The notes below the pieces were generated by a model. The model was not told the origin of the DNA, did no database searches, and saw only the letters and a program-made list of their open reading frames with translations. A DNA stretch of 64,000 nt from Cytauxzoon felis (taxonomy: Eukaryota > Apicomplexa > Aconoidasida > Piroplasmida > Theileriidae): NCBI GenBank assembly GCA_020283715.1, contig JAIQCW010000214.1:1-64000 (forward strand). Reading direction: 5' to 3'. The number at the start of each line of letters is the position of its first letter. Within the stretch, counting starts at the first letter, position 1. Shown in pieces: positions 36,003 through 46,543 of this stretch. The translations under genes and the position numbers were made by a program.

Positions 36003-39000
36003 ATGTGGAAAAATACCAATAGTTCATCTAAGAGGAATTCGATCTTCAGTCCGGTCGGCCAAATAGGTCTGGTATGCGATGGCAAATCGGTGTCTTTGTG
36101 TACTTTGGGTGATATATCATTCATAACGGTATCTAATTCTAGGCAATTTGCAGTATACGAGTCCACATCACTGAGATTAGTTTTCATATCCCTCCCCTTG
36201 TTATCGGATATTAGGGCTTTAACAACTAGCTTTGAGAATACATACGTCGTAATATCTGACAATTCTATTCATTCATTTCATAAATACGAACATAGGTCAA
36301 TAGATACGTGCCATTCCTACGATATTATCAGCCTATTCGTGGCATGGGATCGTCTGGTTACTTATAGTATGCATGAAGTGGCTACATACACTAAGGACGA
36401 TTCTAATGACGGTAATACAGCTTTAAATTGGACAATTGATAGGTTGATGAAGTTTGATGATGTTGAAATATCAATTGTCATGCCTCTGTTGGGATTTACA
36501 AACAAAATCCTACTCGGTCTGACTAATGGTCATTTATACCTCTACAATATAAAGTCCAGTACTATAGTGTATAAATTTGAATACAAGGGGGATGATTATG
36601 CTAATGCTACAAAAAACAACTCCAATGCGGTGTGTATCATGGCTCAATCTCGGCATATATTGTCAGGGGCAGTTGCAATTGGTTACAAATCCGGTTATGT
36701 AGCTGTAATTGATATTAAATCTAATGAAATGTTAGGTGGGTTCCAACTCACAAAACAGCAGAGAGAGCCCTGTTCTATGTTGTTTGTCTATGATAAATTA
36801 GGTCTACTATCGCAATCTAACTCATCTCTAGATTCTAAGGAGATTCTAATAATAGGCGCGTATAATGGCGATATAATTTTATTTAATTTAGCTGAATTTA
36901 CTGTATATTATTGTCTGGAGTCATTTTATAATACCCCAGTTAGACATTTGTTATATATCGAAAAGCAAAATCATATAGTGACTTGCGGTATGTTGAATCA
37001 AGTGTTTTTTATTATAACATTATAGGTGAAGATAATAGTATCACTTTATGGGCAACAGATTCTAGTGAAACATTTATACGTGAATTGACAAGTAGACATG
37101 GTATAATTGGACATGTCAATATTATCGACTCTTATGGTTTGGTAATTATTGTAGTAATTATTAACCTGTAGATGCTGATGAATTGGACATGCTTGTATGT
37201 AGTTTTTCCGGTGGAATTGGATCTTTGAGTAAAATTTCAACGATACAGCAACACCAGTGTACGAAATTTACTCTAAAATCTATAAAGCACAAAATTCCTA
37301 AAATCACTGGCATCGCATCATCATATCAAAGGCATTATGACTGGCCAAATATTATAACATGTCATTTGAACACTCACCATGTTCATGTATGGAGTGGCCA
37401 CAGGAGGGCAATTATATCTAATGTTCTGAAAGTTCAGGACTCTAAGATCGTTGCAACATCCGTTTGTGTGACAAAGTGTGGTAATTATGCCATTGTTGGA
37501 TATGAAAATGGTGAAATTCACTCTTTTACACTACAGGTATTGGTATTATACTGTGAATCATATCTTCTTCAGAGCTGCAATTATGATACCGAACTTTTGT
37601 GTAAAAATGACAGGGGTGAAAAAACATCAGCTCATGTATCAAAGGTTATTAATATATCGGTAATAGAAGGTACTAAGATACAATCAATTTGTGATTCAAA
37701 GGAGGTTTGTATAATTCTTCATCTTAAATATCATTTAGGATCCAACAATTAAAATGTGGAGCATTTTGGATATGACAATTGACTCATGTTATGATCCAGA
37801 TATTCCTCATGGATCTTATATATATTTGGCCAAGTGCAATGTTTGTTGAATATCTTATATGAAATTTTGACCATATAGAATTTACTCACTGCTATAGCAT
37901 GTTCAGATGGAAATGTATATATTTGTGATGTTGTAGGAAAACAAACTGTAAGAAAGTTGACTTATGGTATAATCGTAACTGCTATGGTAAATATTCAACT
38001 CTCTCTTTTTTTATAAATAAATTTATATAGTCGTTCCATCCAAATGGTACCTGGTTCATAGCAAGCGGTTCAGACTCTACAATGATTGTCTATGATATTC
38101 TAACGTCATGCTATGTGGATTACGTAAAGTTTAGTGGAATTATAACAAACCTCAACATTGACAATTCTGGAACATTTCTAAGCATTGCCAGCAATGATTC
38201 ACCAGGAATGGTAGTTAGATACTACAATAAATACGCTATACAATTGTATTCAAAAACGACACTGTACAAAGATATTCCCAAGGAACCAATATTATTAAAA
38301 AATGATACACGAAGGGTTGTCACCACTGAAAATCTTACACATACAATAAATGTAAATACAAACGTCGACATTCAACCCGAGGTTAGTCCTGCTGTCAGCT
38401 CTTCTAATTACCTATCTCTAAAGAGTAAAGCCACTCCCAGAGATCGTGGCGAAGTATCCGAGACGATCAATAGAAGTCGAGGTGAGGTAAAGATAGATGA
38501 TACCACGGAAACTGAAGAAGACATTGAAATGAGTTCTGATGATGGAGAAGAAGAAGTGCAGTACTCGTCTAAAACGGATCAGTTGGATGAGGGATTAATT
38601 ACCTTGTCAGGTCTCAGTTCTGCAAGACTTCAATCGATTTTATATTTGGATGAAATCAAGGAAAGAAGTAGGCCAGTTGAACCAGTAAAGATAAATGAGG
38701 ATTTACCTTTTTTCATACCAACGTCATACAAGGATGGGCAATTGGTCTTTGCTGAGCCGGTGGAAGATACAGAGCTTAAACGTCCCACGAAAGAAGTTGA
38801 AGCTACCACTAAAGTTATTAAAATGTCGAAAACCACAGATTTTGAAGAGCTCATGAAGTCTAACTTGCCTCACGAGACAAAATATGAGAGTTTGTTTATA
38901 TGGAATCACGTCATTACATCGTACAGAAATGCTGGAACTTTTGATGTCTCAGACTCCATCCGCAGTACATATGTCGATTACCCTACTGGGAAATGAGGAT

Positions 39001-39298
39001 AGAGTAAGTCTTTCCATAATCATCCTCAATATCTAATTAGGGAGAATCATTGTTGACAATGTTAAAATTTTTCGAATACCATATTTTAAAAAAGGCAAAT
39101 TACGATGCAGTACAAGTTTTCCTGCATATTTTTCTCAAATTACACGGAGAAGTATTGATCAAACTCAAAAGGGATGACGTTTTAGGTATTATGAATACGA
39201 TTTCATCACAGCTCAGAAACGATGAGTCCTTACTACAGGATAAATTTGATAGAATTTCATGTTTTATCAAATTCATCTCTCACTTGCAAATTGATTAA
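36003..39298 (+). CDS. UTP21: U3 snoRNP WD40 protein UTP21 (WDR36)
   Basis: Nine exons (36003-36987, 37026-37136, 37172-37536, 37573-37704, 37739-37840, 37879-37986, 38031-38909, 38953-39003, 39041-39298) join to 996 residues. Two beta-propellers are visible, with repeats such as VTCGEDNSITLWATD and ASGSDSTMIVYDI. The C-terminal UTP21 domain ends with a helical bundle (MLKFFEYHILKKANYDAVQV, IFLKLHGEVLI). The acceptor at 38952 restores the family stretch PSAVHMSITLLGNEDR. UTP21 acts in the small-subunit processome on U3-bound pre-rRNA. A repeat copy is inserted in frame at about residue 700, in the linker between propeller and C-terminal domain. The ATG at 36003 is chosen because no earlier ATG is in frame. 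Confidence 0.92.
38374..38480. repeat. Palindromic modular repeat copy 12 (partial), in frame in UTP21
   Basis: Modules CCCGAGGTTAGTCC, CTGCTGTCAGCTC, AATTACCTATCTCTAAAGAG and CCCAGAGATCGTGGCG encode [19 protein letters not shown], the same peptide in the same frame as the centre of the HECT insertions. Only the left half and centre are present. Confidence 0.85.
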
Positions 39299-39627
39299 CC
39301 ATGAAATTGAATCTAATACTTGATTATTTCATCTTTTGACGTCTATCAATTGATCCTCACCCTCTAAGTCATATCTTCCACTTGTCCTCACACCTGAGGT
39401 CCATCCTACTACACTTTCCCTTCCCCAAAGTGGGTAGAAGACACAAATTTTCGATGGAAGCTACAGTAGGATATCCTGGAATAAAACGGAATCGTTATTT
39501 TGTTATCCGAAATTTTTAGTGCCTTGAGTTATTTATGTAGACAACACATGGGGATTGTAAATGATGAATTTTGCAATTAATTCAATTAGATAATGTAAAA
39601 ATATGTATTTTTAAATGTATAAATTGA
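39299..39627. other. Intergenic region with a weak repeat fragment
   Basis: Between UTP21 and DDB1. It contains the fragment listed at 39372-39432, a GC-richer patch near 39450-39500, and otherwise ordinary AT-rich sequence. Confidence 0.45.
39372..39432. repeat. Possible degraded fragment of the palindromic repeat
   Basis: CTTCCACTTG, CACACCTGAGGTCCATCC and TTTCCCTTCC resemble left-half modules, with no matching right half. It could be an eroded copy 3' of UTP21. Confidence 0.5.
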
Positions 39628-42600
39628 ATGTATAGTTATTGTGTAACCGCTGCTCCTAGCGGTTCTACAATTGGAGCCATTAAATGTAGATTGTTAAAAA
39701 ACTCTCAAACTGAGTATTTAGTCTGTCTAAAAAGGCACTCGATAGATATTTATTCGTTAAAGAGTTTGGTTAATGGTGAAGATGATAATTTGAAGAGTGG
39801 TAAATCGGATTCCAATATCCCTGTCTTGACAGCTACACTCAAGGCGTATAGTACGTTGGTAACCTTCATAGAGTATAGACCGCCTGGTTCATGTCAATCG
39901 CATATTTTAGTTCTTACTAAGAATTATCTTCTAATTTTGTTGACCTATGATGAAGAAAATGGTAAATTCATATCCAAACCACTCGTCTCTATGCAGGTTT
40001 GTATATTTACACCTAACTTTTTCATATTTCAGGAATCTTCGTGTAATGAGATTGATGGACAAGTTTTGTTAAAAGTTGATAGGGATTACAATTTAATTTT
40101 GTTTTATGGTATTAAACGGACTATAAAATGTATAATCCTCAATAAAAACGACTATTTTAATTTTTACGACTTGGTAACACTAAGGACGAAAGAAAACGTT
40201 TTATTGGATATTGAATTCATGAATGTTGAGTATAAATCATACAATGATGAGATTAAGGCGTGTTCAACACGTGTAGAGGAGTCATCACCCTCGAGCTCAC
40301 ATGGTAGGACAGTTTCTGCTGAAAAGACGCATTTCAACAAAAAGGACAACAGATTCTTTCTCGAATGTAGAATAATAGTTTTGGGTCAAGATTCTTATAG
40401 TTTATCTGATGAAGTTGAGCCTACCCGCTGGTTTTATGGTATGCAATTATTTTTTGAAATTGATGACGGTAATGAATGTAGAAGATTTAATTCTTATGGT
40501 CATGTACCTTTATTTGGTGATCCTATACAGTTAAATACTCCATATAACATGTTTATTCCGTTGAGTTTGAACAACTCTGTAACCCATGATAGTACTCTAC
40601 TGCTGGGGGCTGGAGGAATAGGATTTATAACGTATAAGGATCCCAAGACAATAAAGCACTTTCATTTGAATTTCTGTATTAGTGAGATAACCAGTTATTG
40701 TACTTTTGATGATAAATATGTCTTGGGTGATGATAATGGTAATATATATATATTGGAACTTTTATTAGGGAAAAGTGTCTTAAGTTCTGGGTTGAAACGT
40801 AGGGTTCCTCCAGTTACAACATCAATTCCTCTGCCAAAAACTATAGGTAATAAAGTAGTTGATGATGTTATAGTAAACAAGATTGGATGCACGTCTATCC
40901 CAACCTCAATTGTCCAACTATCACCTGATGTCATTTTTCTCGCCAGCAGAATGGGTAATAGTTGTACGTTGAGAATAAGCTACAGTGATTCCAATGCTAA
41001 TTCATCGGTAGACTTCATCGATACAAGTCACAGTGACTTTTATAAATTATGGTCGCATACAAATTTGGGTCCTATTACGGATTTTACATTTGGGGAAGAA
41101 AATACAAAGGGGTGTAAATCAATTTTGGCCTGTTGTGGTATAGGATCATCTGGAAAATTGTGTAGTATTTCCTTGGGTGTAGGCGTGGAGACGCTTTGCT
41201 CAAGTCAGATTAGTGGAGTATCCAATTTATTTTCTGTATCCTTACCCAATTGTAATGACGATGCTATACTCTGTTGCTCGTTTTATAGGCATACTAAATT
41301 CTATCGCATAGTTTTTAATGACACTACCGATGTCAATGATAACACTTTGGAATTATGTATGGTGAACATGGGTCGAATCTTTAGGATTAAGTTGGATGGT
41401 CTCGTTGAAGATAACAGAACTATTTTAGTCTCCAACATCACTAGGGATTTACTCATTCAAGTGACGACCAAATTCATTCTTGTTGTTTCATGTAAGACAT
41501 TTAAAATCATAGAGAGGAAGGAAGTTGACGATTTCTCGTCCAATCCAGTACAGAAGGATGAGATTAAGGGATTAGAATCAAATGATTCACAAAAGAATGA
41601 CACATTTCATTCATCATTGTCCATCGTTATTGCTGAAAAATTCGGCAAGTTCATTATACTGCTCCTTTCGAATCATGATATCATTATTTTGGACGGGAAG
41701 AATGGATTATCATTGGTCAACAGGCGCAATATATGCATGAATATATCCGCTATCGCATATATTTCAGGTTCTGATGCAGGATTCAATTCTAGTGATTTAA
41801 TTGCATTGTCTACATGGGGAAAGTGTATGATTTTGATAATGACTGTATTAGAATTATCAGTCGTATGTAAGATCAGAGTGCTTTGTAATTTCGGAATTTT
41901 CATAAAGTCCCTTAAATTTGGCAGAATTAGTCAGAGAATATTTTTATTCGTCGGCCTTTCCGACGGTAAACTGTTAATTTACAATATTTCTATCTATGGT
42001 AATGAGGTTAATTTAAAACTTGACAATGCTATTCAAATTAGTAATACTGCAATGACTCTTGTAACTTTGAATGGATCAAATGATACATGTGATTTATCTA
42101 ATGTGAATATAATAACAACGGGAGATTATTCGACTGTAATTTATTGTAACAATGAGGATTTACAATTTGCTTCGATAAATATACCAAAGTTGAGTAAATT
42201 ATGTACTTTACCCATTTCAATGAGTTCAGATGGTGGAATTATAGTAGCATACTATAGCGAACATAAACTTGTAATTGGGAAATTAGATACCATTGAAAGA
42301 CTGCATGTACAAACTCTAGCGTATGGAAGAACGTTTGATAAAATTTGTTTTCATTCACCATCTAAACTTGCAATTGTGGCTTGTCCACCTGAATTGATAA
42401 TGAATACCAATAATGAAAATGAAAATTTTACTGCGGTCAAGCGTAAAAATGTTTTTATGTGCTTGGATTATTTTACCGGGGCGAGTAAGAATGCGTCCAA
42501 ATTGCCTGCATTAGCTAAATTTATTAACATAATGAATAGAGAAACAATTTATAATTTAACTGTACCATATGGTCATTTAGTTTCTAGTATTTGTACAGTT

Positions 42601-43746
42601 TCATTTGATGGTTACACTGAATTAATAGCAATTGGAACGTCCAAAGTTAGTGACTCTCAAGATTTGCCTACGGAAGGATTTTTATATCTAGTACAAGTAT
42701 CCGAATACAAGGAGAATAGAATTATACTGAAGTTACAAAAGACTATTGAGGCATTTGATGGTGGTGTAGTTGAAATGACTCCATTTAATAGATATTTAGT
42801 TGTTGCCATAAATCACAAGTTGATGATTTTATCAAATTCTCAGGATGGTGGAAAACGATACAATCTACAGAGTCTATACTATTGTGATGATCTAGAATCA
42901 ACCACAAGTACATTAAAAGTGGAAGCAGAGTACAATTCCAATACATTTGTGGTATCGTTAGACTGTTTTAACGATAACATCGTCGTTGGTGACTTGATTA
43001 CCTCTGTCAAATTACTGAAGTACAGCAATAATAAACTAATTGAATTGTGCAGAGACTTCAACTCAATTTGGTGTACAGCAGCTTCGGCAATAGATGAAAA
43101 TACTACAATTATATCGGATGATTCTGGAAATTTCTCTATATTCTCCAGGAACTCTACACCATCAAATGATGAACAACGTGCTAAGTTCAATGTCATCGGC
43201 TTATTTCATCATGGAGAAGTTGTAAATAAAATTAGAAGACTCAACATTTCAAATGTAATTTGTGAGCATAAATATATTCCCATTTCTCTAAGGTCGATGA
43301 ATAATTGCAAGAGACTGCACTGTTGCAGCGATATACATGAGCAAGATGACTTTGAATCAATTGATAAACCATCATTTATAGACGGAAAATTCAATAAATT
43401 TTTAATTTGTGCTACTAGCAGTGGAAGTATAATGCAGATTTGTATATTTGACGATTTCAAATTATTCTTACGCCTGTCACTGTTGGAGGAGATTTTAATC
43501 GGTATACAAGCAGATATTGGACATATTACAAATAACAAATGGCATAATTTCCAGAATTCATACCACAACTCACCAAGTAAAGGATTCATTGATGGGGACA
43601 CCATCGAATGTTTCCTAAGCCTATCGCCACAAGTGAAATCTAAAGTACTCGAGAAATTAAAGGAGTCATCAAAGGATCTAGACCTAGGTCTATACTCTAT
43701 AGAATCACTTACCCTTGAAATCGAACATCTGAAGAGGCTACACTAA
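39628..43746 (+). CDS. DDB1: DDB1-type triple beta-propeller protein
   Basis: An open frame of 1372 residues. A 36-nt stop-free GT-AG intron at 39997-40032 is likely, which would give 1360. The N-terminus YSYCVTAAPSGSTIGAIKC and the CPSF-A region near the C-terminus (GGVVEMTPFNRYLVVAIN, NIVVGDLITSVKLLKYS, VIGLFHHGEVVNKI) place it in the DDB1/CPSF160/SF3B3 superfamily. FIDGDTIECFLSLS and the terminal SLTLEIEHLKRLH favour DDB1. It is about 220 residues longer than human DDB1, from loops such as the Ser-rich one near VEESSPSSSHGRTV. DDB1 is the adaptor of CUL4 ubiquitin ligases and binds WD40 receptors of the DCAF13 kind. Confidence 0.9.
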   Translation: MYSYCVTAAPSGSTIGAIKCRLLKNSQTEYLVCLKRHSIDIYSLKSLVNGEDDNLKSGKSDSNIPVLTATLKAYSTLVTFIEYRPPGSCQSHILVLTKNYLLILLTYDEENGKFISKPLVSMQVCIFTPNFFIFQESSCNEIDGQVLLKVDRDYNLILFYGIKRTIKCIILNKNDYFNFYDLVTLRTKENVLLDIEFMNVEYKSYNDEIKACSTRVEESSPSSSHGRTVSAEKTHFNKKDNRFFLECRIIVLGQDSYSLSDEVEPTRWFYGMQLFFEIDDGNECRRFNSYGHVPLFGDPIQLNTPYNMFIPLSLNNSVTHDSTLLLGAGGIGFITYKDPKTIKHFHLNFCISEITSYCTFDDKYVLGDDNGNIYILELLLGKSVLSSGLKRRVPPVTTSIPLPKTIGNKVVDDVIVNKIGCTSIPTSIVQLSPDVIFLASRMGNSCTLRISYSDSNANSSVDFIDTSHSDFYKLWSHTNLGPITDFTFGEENTKGCKSILACCGIGSSGKLCSISLGVGVETLCSSQISGVSNLFSVSLPNCNDDAILCCSFYRHTKFYRIVFNDTTDVNDNTLELCMVNMGRIFRIKLDGLVEDNRTILVSNITRDLLIQVTTKFILVVSCKTFKIIERKEVDDFSSNPVQKDEIKGLESNDSQKNDTFHSSLSIVIAEKFGKFIILLLSNHDIIILDGKNGLSLVNRRNICMNISAIAYISGSDAGFNSSDLIALSTWGKCMILIMTVLELSVVCKIRVLCNFGIFIKSLKFGRISQRIFLFVGLSDGKLLIYNISIYGNEVNLKLDNAIQISNTAMTLVTLNGSNDTCDLSNVNIITTGDYSTVIYCNNEDLQFASINIPKLSKLCTLPISMSSDGGIIVAYYSEHKLVIGKLDTIERLHVQTLAYGRTFDKICFHSPSKLAIVACPPELIMNTNNENENFTAVKRKNVFMCLDYFTGASKNASKLPALAKFINIMNRETIYNLTVPYGHLVSSICTVSFDGYTELIAIGTSKVSDSQDLPTEGFLYLVQVSEYKENRIILKLQKTIEAFDGGVVEMTPFNRYLVVAINHKLMILSNSQDGGKRYNLQSLYYCDDLESTTSTLKVEAEYNSNTFVVSLDCFNDNIVVGDLITSVKLLKYSNNKLIELCRDFNSIWCTAASAIDENTTIISDDSGNFSIFSRNSTPSNDEQRAKFNVIGLFHHGEVVNKIRRLNISNVICEHKYIPISLRSMNNCKRLHCCSDIHEQDDFESIDKPSFIDGKFNKFLICATSSGSIMQICIFDDFKLFLRLSLLEEILIGIQADIGHITNNKWHNFQNSYHNSPSKGFIDGDTIECFLSLSPQVKSKVLEKLKESSKDLDLGLYSIESLTLEIEHLKRLH

Positions 43747-43899
43747 CCCTTCCACGAATAAATGACCAGTTACAACACCATTAATATAATACGATAATAG
43801 GATATCATGTATATAAACTCATATATACAACATTAAAATATACATATATATGATGTAGATATATACATACAGTAAATGAAAATGTCAATAAATGACATT

Positions 43900-44562
43900 T
43901 TACAATTGCCCGCAATCGACAATCCTGACGGTCTTAGTTGGTTTCCCGCTATTCGTACCAGTCGATTCAATTTGTTTAAGGACATCCAAACCAGTCAATA
44001 GCTGTAAAATGTGTGATTGAAATAATGATAGAATCCATTTGAGGAAGTATGTATAATGTATATACAGACATATGAACGTACCTCTCCAAATACGGTGTGC
44101 TTCCCATCTAACCAGCTAGTGGCAACGGTGGTAATGAAAAATTGCGATCCATTAGTATTTGGTCCAGCGTTAGCCATAGATAGTAAACCAGGTTTGTCGT
44201 GCTTCAAAACAAAGTTTTCATCACTAAATCGTTCACCGTAAATGCTCATTCCACCTGTACCATTGTGGTGAGTGATGTCACCTCCTTGGCACATAAACTG
44301 CGGAATAACACGGTGGAAAATGGAGCCCCTGAATATAATATGATATATTATAAACCCAACATACTTGTAATGAAGTTTCACAGACGGATGAGATTGTTCA
44401 CCAGTACACAATTTACGGAAATTTTCAGCGGTCTTAGGTACAACATCGTCATAAAGCTACAATTTTAAAATTTCATCTCTCAGCTAGACATACCTCAAAT
44501 ACGAGACGACCAGCCTTAGCATCATTAATTGTAATGTCGAAAAATACACGCGGCCTTGCCAT
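43900..44562 (-). CDS. Cyclophilin-type peptidyl-prolyl isomerase
   Basis: Exons 44562-44494, 44456-44365, 44328-44082 and 44001-43900 join to 169 residues, the length of cyclophilin A. Active-site and cyclosporin-binding residues are present in [16 protein letters not shown] (Arg and Phe), [13 protein letters not shown] (Gln, Phe) and [14 protein letters not shown] (Trp, Leu, His). The end is IVDCGQL. It catalyses cis-trans isomerisation at proline. The intron at 44329-44364 is 36 nt without a stop, so alignment decides its removal. The intron at 44002-44081 is 80 nt, unusually long here. Confidence 0.97.
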
Positions 44563-45308
44563 ATCGCTCCTAACAGTTGAATACAATAAATTATTCCTAA
44601 GATATCCCAAAGTATTAAAATTATAAGGGGGATGAAGCCGATTAAAATTAAAATGAAATGGCCGAACAAAAGTAGAAGGCAAAATATATATTATACGAAA
44701 CAAACAAATTGAAAAATTATTTAAACAACACAAAATCATTACATTACAACTAAAAACAATACTCTATCACCGATTAAACAAATCGATGAACTCTATCATA
44801 CAACAAATCAAGCAAATTAAGAATGATATCTTATGGATTTAGTGGGGTCATATGAAAACCTCAATTATTGAAGCACATAAGCAGGTAATGTTATCCGTTA
44901 CTCCATCTTTATTGTCATGTCCGTATATCATTTAGATCCCTTTACGGAGGTGAATAGCCGATTTGTATTCATGTAGAGGAAGTGATCGAAAATCTTGGTG
45001 GAATGAAATCTTAGTTGAGTAACGGGTGAACGCAGTTGACGACGCATAGTGAAATGAATTGTAGTGATTCCTAACAAAGTATAGATAAGGGTATTTCATT
45101 GATCCAATCGTGTTGATGTATTATCCTTTTATTCTAGTATGCATACTATACTCGATCATCCAGCACAGTAACCAAATTGGACACCATATTCCACCACCAA
45201 ACACATCAAACCTGCAATTCAATTAATAAAAGTTTGATGTGGTACAGTGATATTGAGGAACATTGTTAATAATAGCCTGTAGCACAGCGAGACAATATCC
45301 CTTCAATC
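44563..45308. other. Divergent intergenic region with a GC-richer block
   Basis: About 750 bases between the cyclophilin start and the capping-enzyme start. The first 250 are very A-rich. From about 44830 to 45160 base composition becomes noticeably more balanced, with stretches such as GAGGAAGTGATCGAAAATC and GAGTAACGGGTGAACGCAG, and no convincing open frame. A structured RNA (RNase P/MRP-like or other) is conceivable, but I cannot assign conserved motifs with confidence. Confidence 0.4.
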
Positions 45309-46532
45309 ATGTCTAAGGAATCGTATGAGACAATAGCTGGTACTTGTGCTGTAGATTGTGAAGATATAGCGTCACGTCTAGCAGAGCGCATAGAATCTCT
45401 TTCATTGGATGGGCCACTATCGAACTCACTTAGGAACAAAGAACTGTCTTCAAATTCTGGAGAATCCCAATGTGAGCTCGAGATTGAAGTACGTTTGGGA
45501 GTTTTGCAGGGCATTAGAAGTGATCAGCGATATTATTTACCCCTGCGTACTGATACCTTGTTATCAAAACGTGCCAAGACAAGGTTCGTTTCAAATGTAT
45601 CTGAGCAACAATATAAAGCTGCCAGGTCTATTGTGCTATCGGAGTCTGAACAGTCTACAGATACTTCATGGACATCTAAACTCAATGTTTCAACTGTCAA
45701 TTTGTCCTTTGATATGCCTGATTATGATGAACCTGTTAGAGTTACTGTCCTACAAGACTCTAATGGACCCAAAGCAAACAACTTGTCCGCTATTAGGAAA
45801 GTTAAGTTGTTAAAATGGGATGTATTCTCAGGTTCTACAGAACGGGATGAAGATAATATTAACACAGATGAATATGTGAATATAGATGATTGTTCATTAG
45901 ATTATAGGATAGCAGTCAATCTCGAGTATAAAGTTCCCATTACAAATCTGCCCTCTGGTGGTAGAGGTAATACCCGTAAAATTCAAAGGGATACATTCTT
46001 GAATAATGGTGCAAATATTAAGTTTGATTTTTCATGTGTTGAAGATACTACCGAATGGTCCAGAAACGCCACATCATATGAAATTGAACTCGAACTTGTA
46101 GGTAGCACAATTGTGAAAATATTAATGGACCAAAATTTGAGCCCAACAGACAGGCTTCGCGCTCTAAAATATCATTGTTGTACTTTAATTCATAGTGTAA
46201 AGTACCTAAGAGATTGTATTACTGCAAAAAATAAAAATTCAGATTGCATGACAAATTTAAATGTTTTTGGTAATAAGCTTAAAATATCGGACTTGAGAAT
46301 TGTTTCCCAAGATAATAACACCATAAATAGGTTTAAAAGATATGTTTCACCCCAGATTCCACTTATAGGGGACTATTTATATCGCACACTCGCAGTGGAC
46401 ATTGAGAGGCATAGGGACAGGATGAATAATGTACAATCTCTCTACACAAAACAATCTTCTTGTATCCCTGGACCCTTTATTGTCAATGTGGATGAGGCTG
46501 GAAATAGAGTTGCAGTCTTATCTAAGCGCTAG
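45309..46532 (+). CDS. mRNA-capping RNA 5'-triphosphatase, tunnel (Cet1/Prt1) family
   Basis: Single exon, 407 residues. The beta-strand with two metal-binding glutamates is LEIEVRLGVL (about residue 58), and the matching late strand is SYEIELELVGSTIV. Between them lie YRIAVNLEYKVPI and a basic KIQRDTFL. The family removes the gamma phosphate of nascent mRNA in a metal-dependent reaction, the first step of capping. Fungi and apicomplexans use this fold while animals use a cysteine phosphatase. The N-terminal 50 residues and the C-terminal 120 lie outside the tunnel domain. Confidence 0.9.
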   Translation: MSKESYETIAGTCAVDCEDIASRLAERIESLSLDGPLSNSLRNKELSSNSGESQCELEIEVRLGVLQGIRSDQRYYLPLRTDTLLSKRAKTRFVSNVSEQQYKAARSIVLSESEQSTDTSWTSKLNVSTVNLSFDMPDYDEPVRVTVLQDSNGPKANNLSAIRKVKLLKWDVFSGSTERDEDNINTDEYVNIDDCSLDYRIAVNLEYKVPITNLPSGGRGNTRKIQRDTFLNNGANIKFDFSCVEDTTEWSRNATSYEIELELVGSTIVKILMDQNLSPTDRLRALKYHCCTLIHSVKYLRDCITAKNKNSDCMTNLNVFGNKLKISDLRIVSQDNNTINRFKRYVSPQIPLIGDYLYRTLAVDIERHRDRMNNVQSLYTKQSSCIPGPFIVNVDEAGNRVAVLSKR

Positions 46533-46543
46533 TAGATTAATCT

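Noticed and set aside
220..39440. Possible CRISPR-like array
   Set aside because: The repeats are palindromic but dispersed, of variable length and without regular spacers, in a eukaryotic genome.
44900..45060. Ribosomal RNA fragment
   Set aside because: A short phrase resembles 16S-like sequence (AGTAACGGGTGAACGCAG), but the surrounding bases do not follow any rRNA domain.
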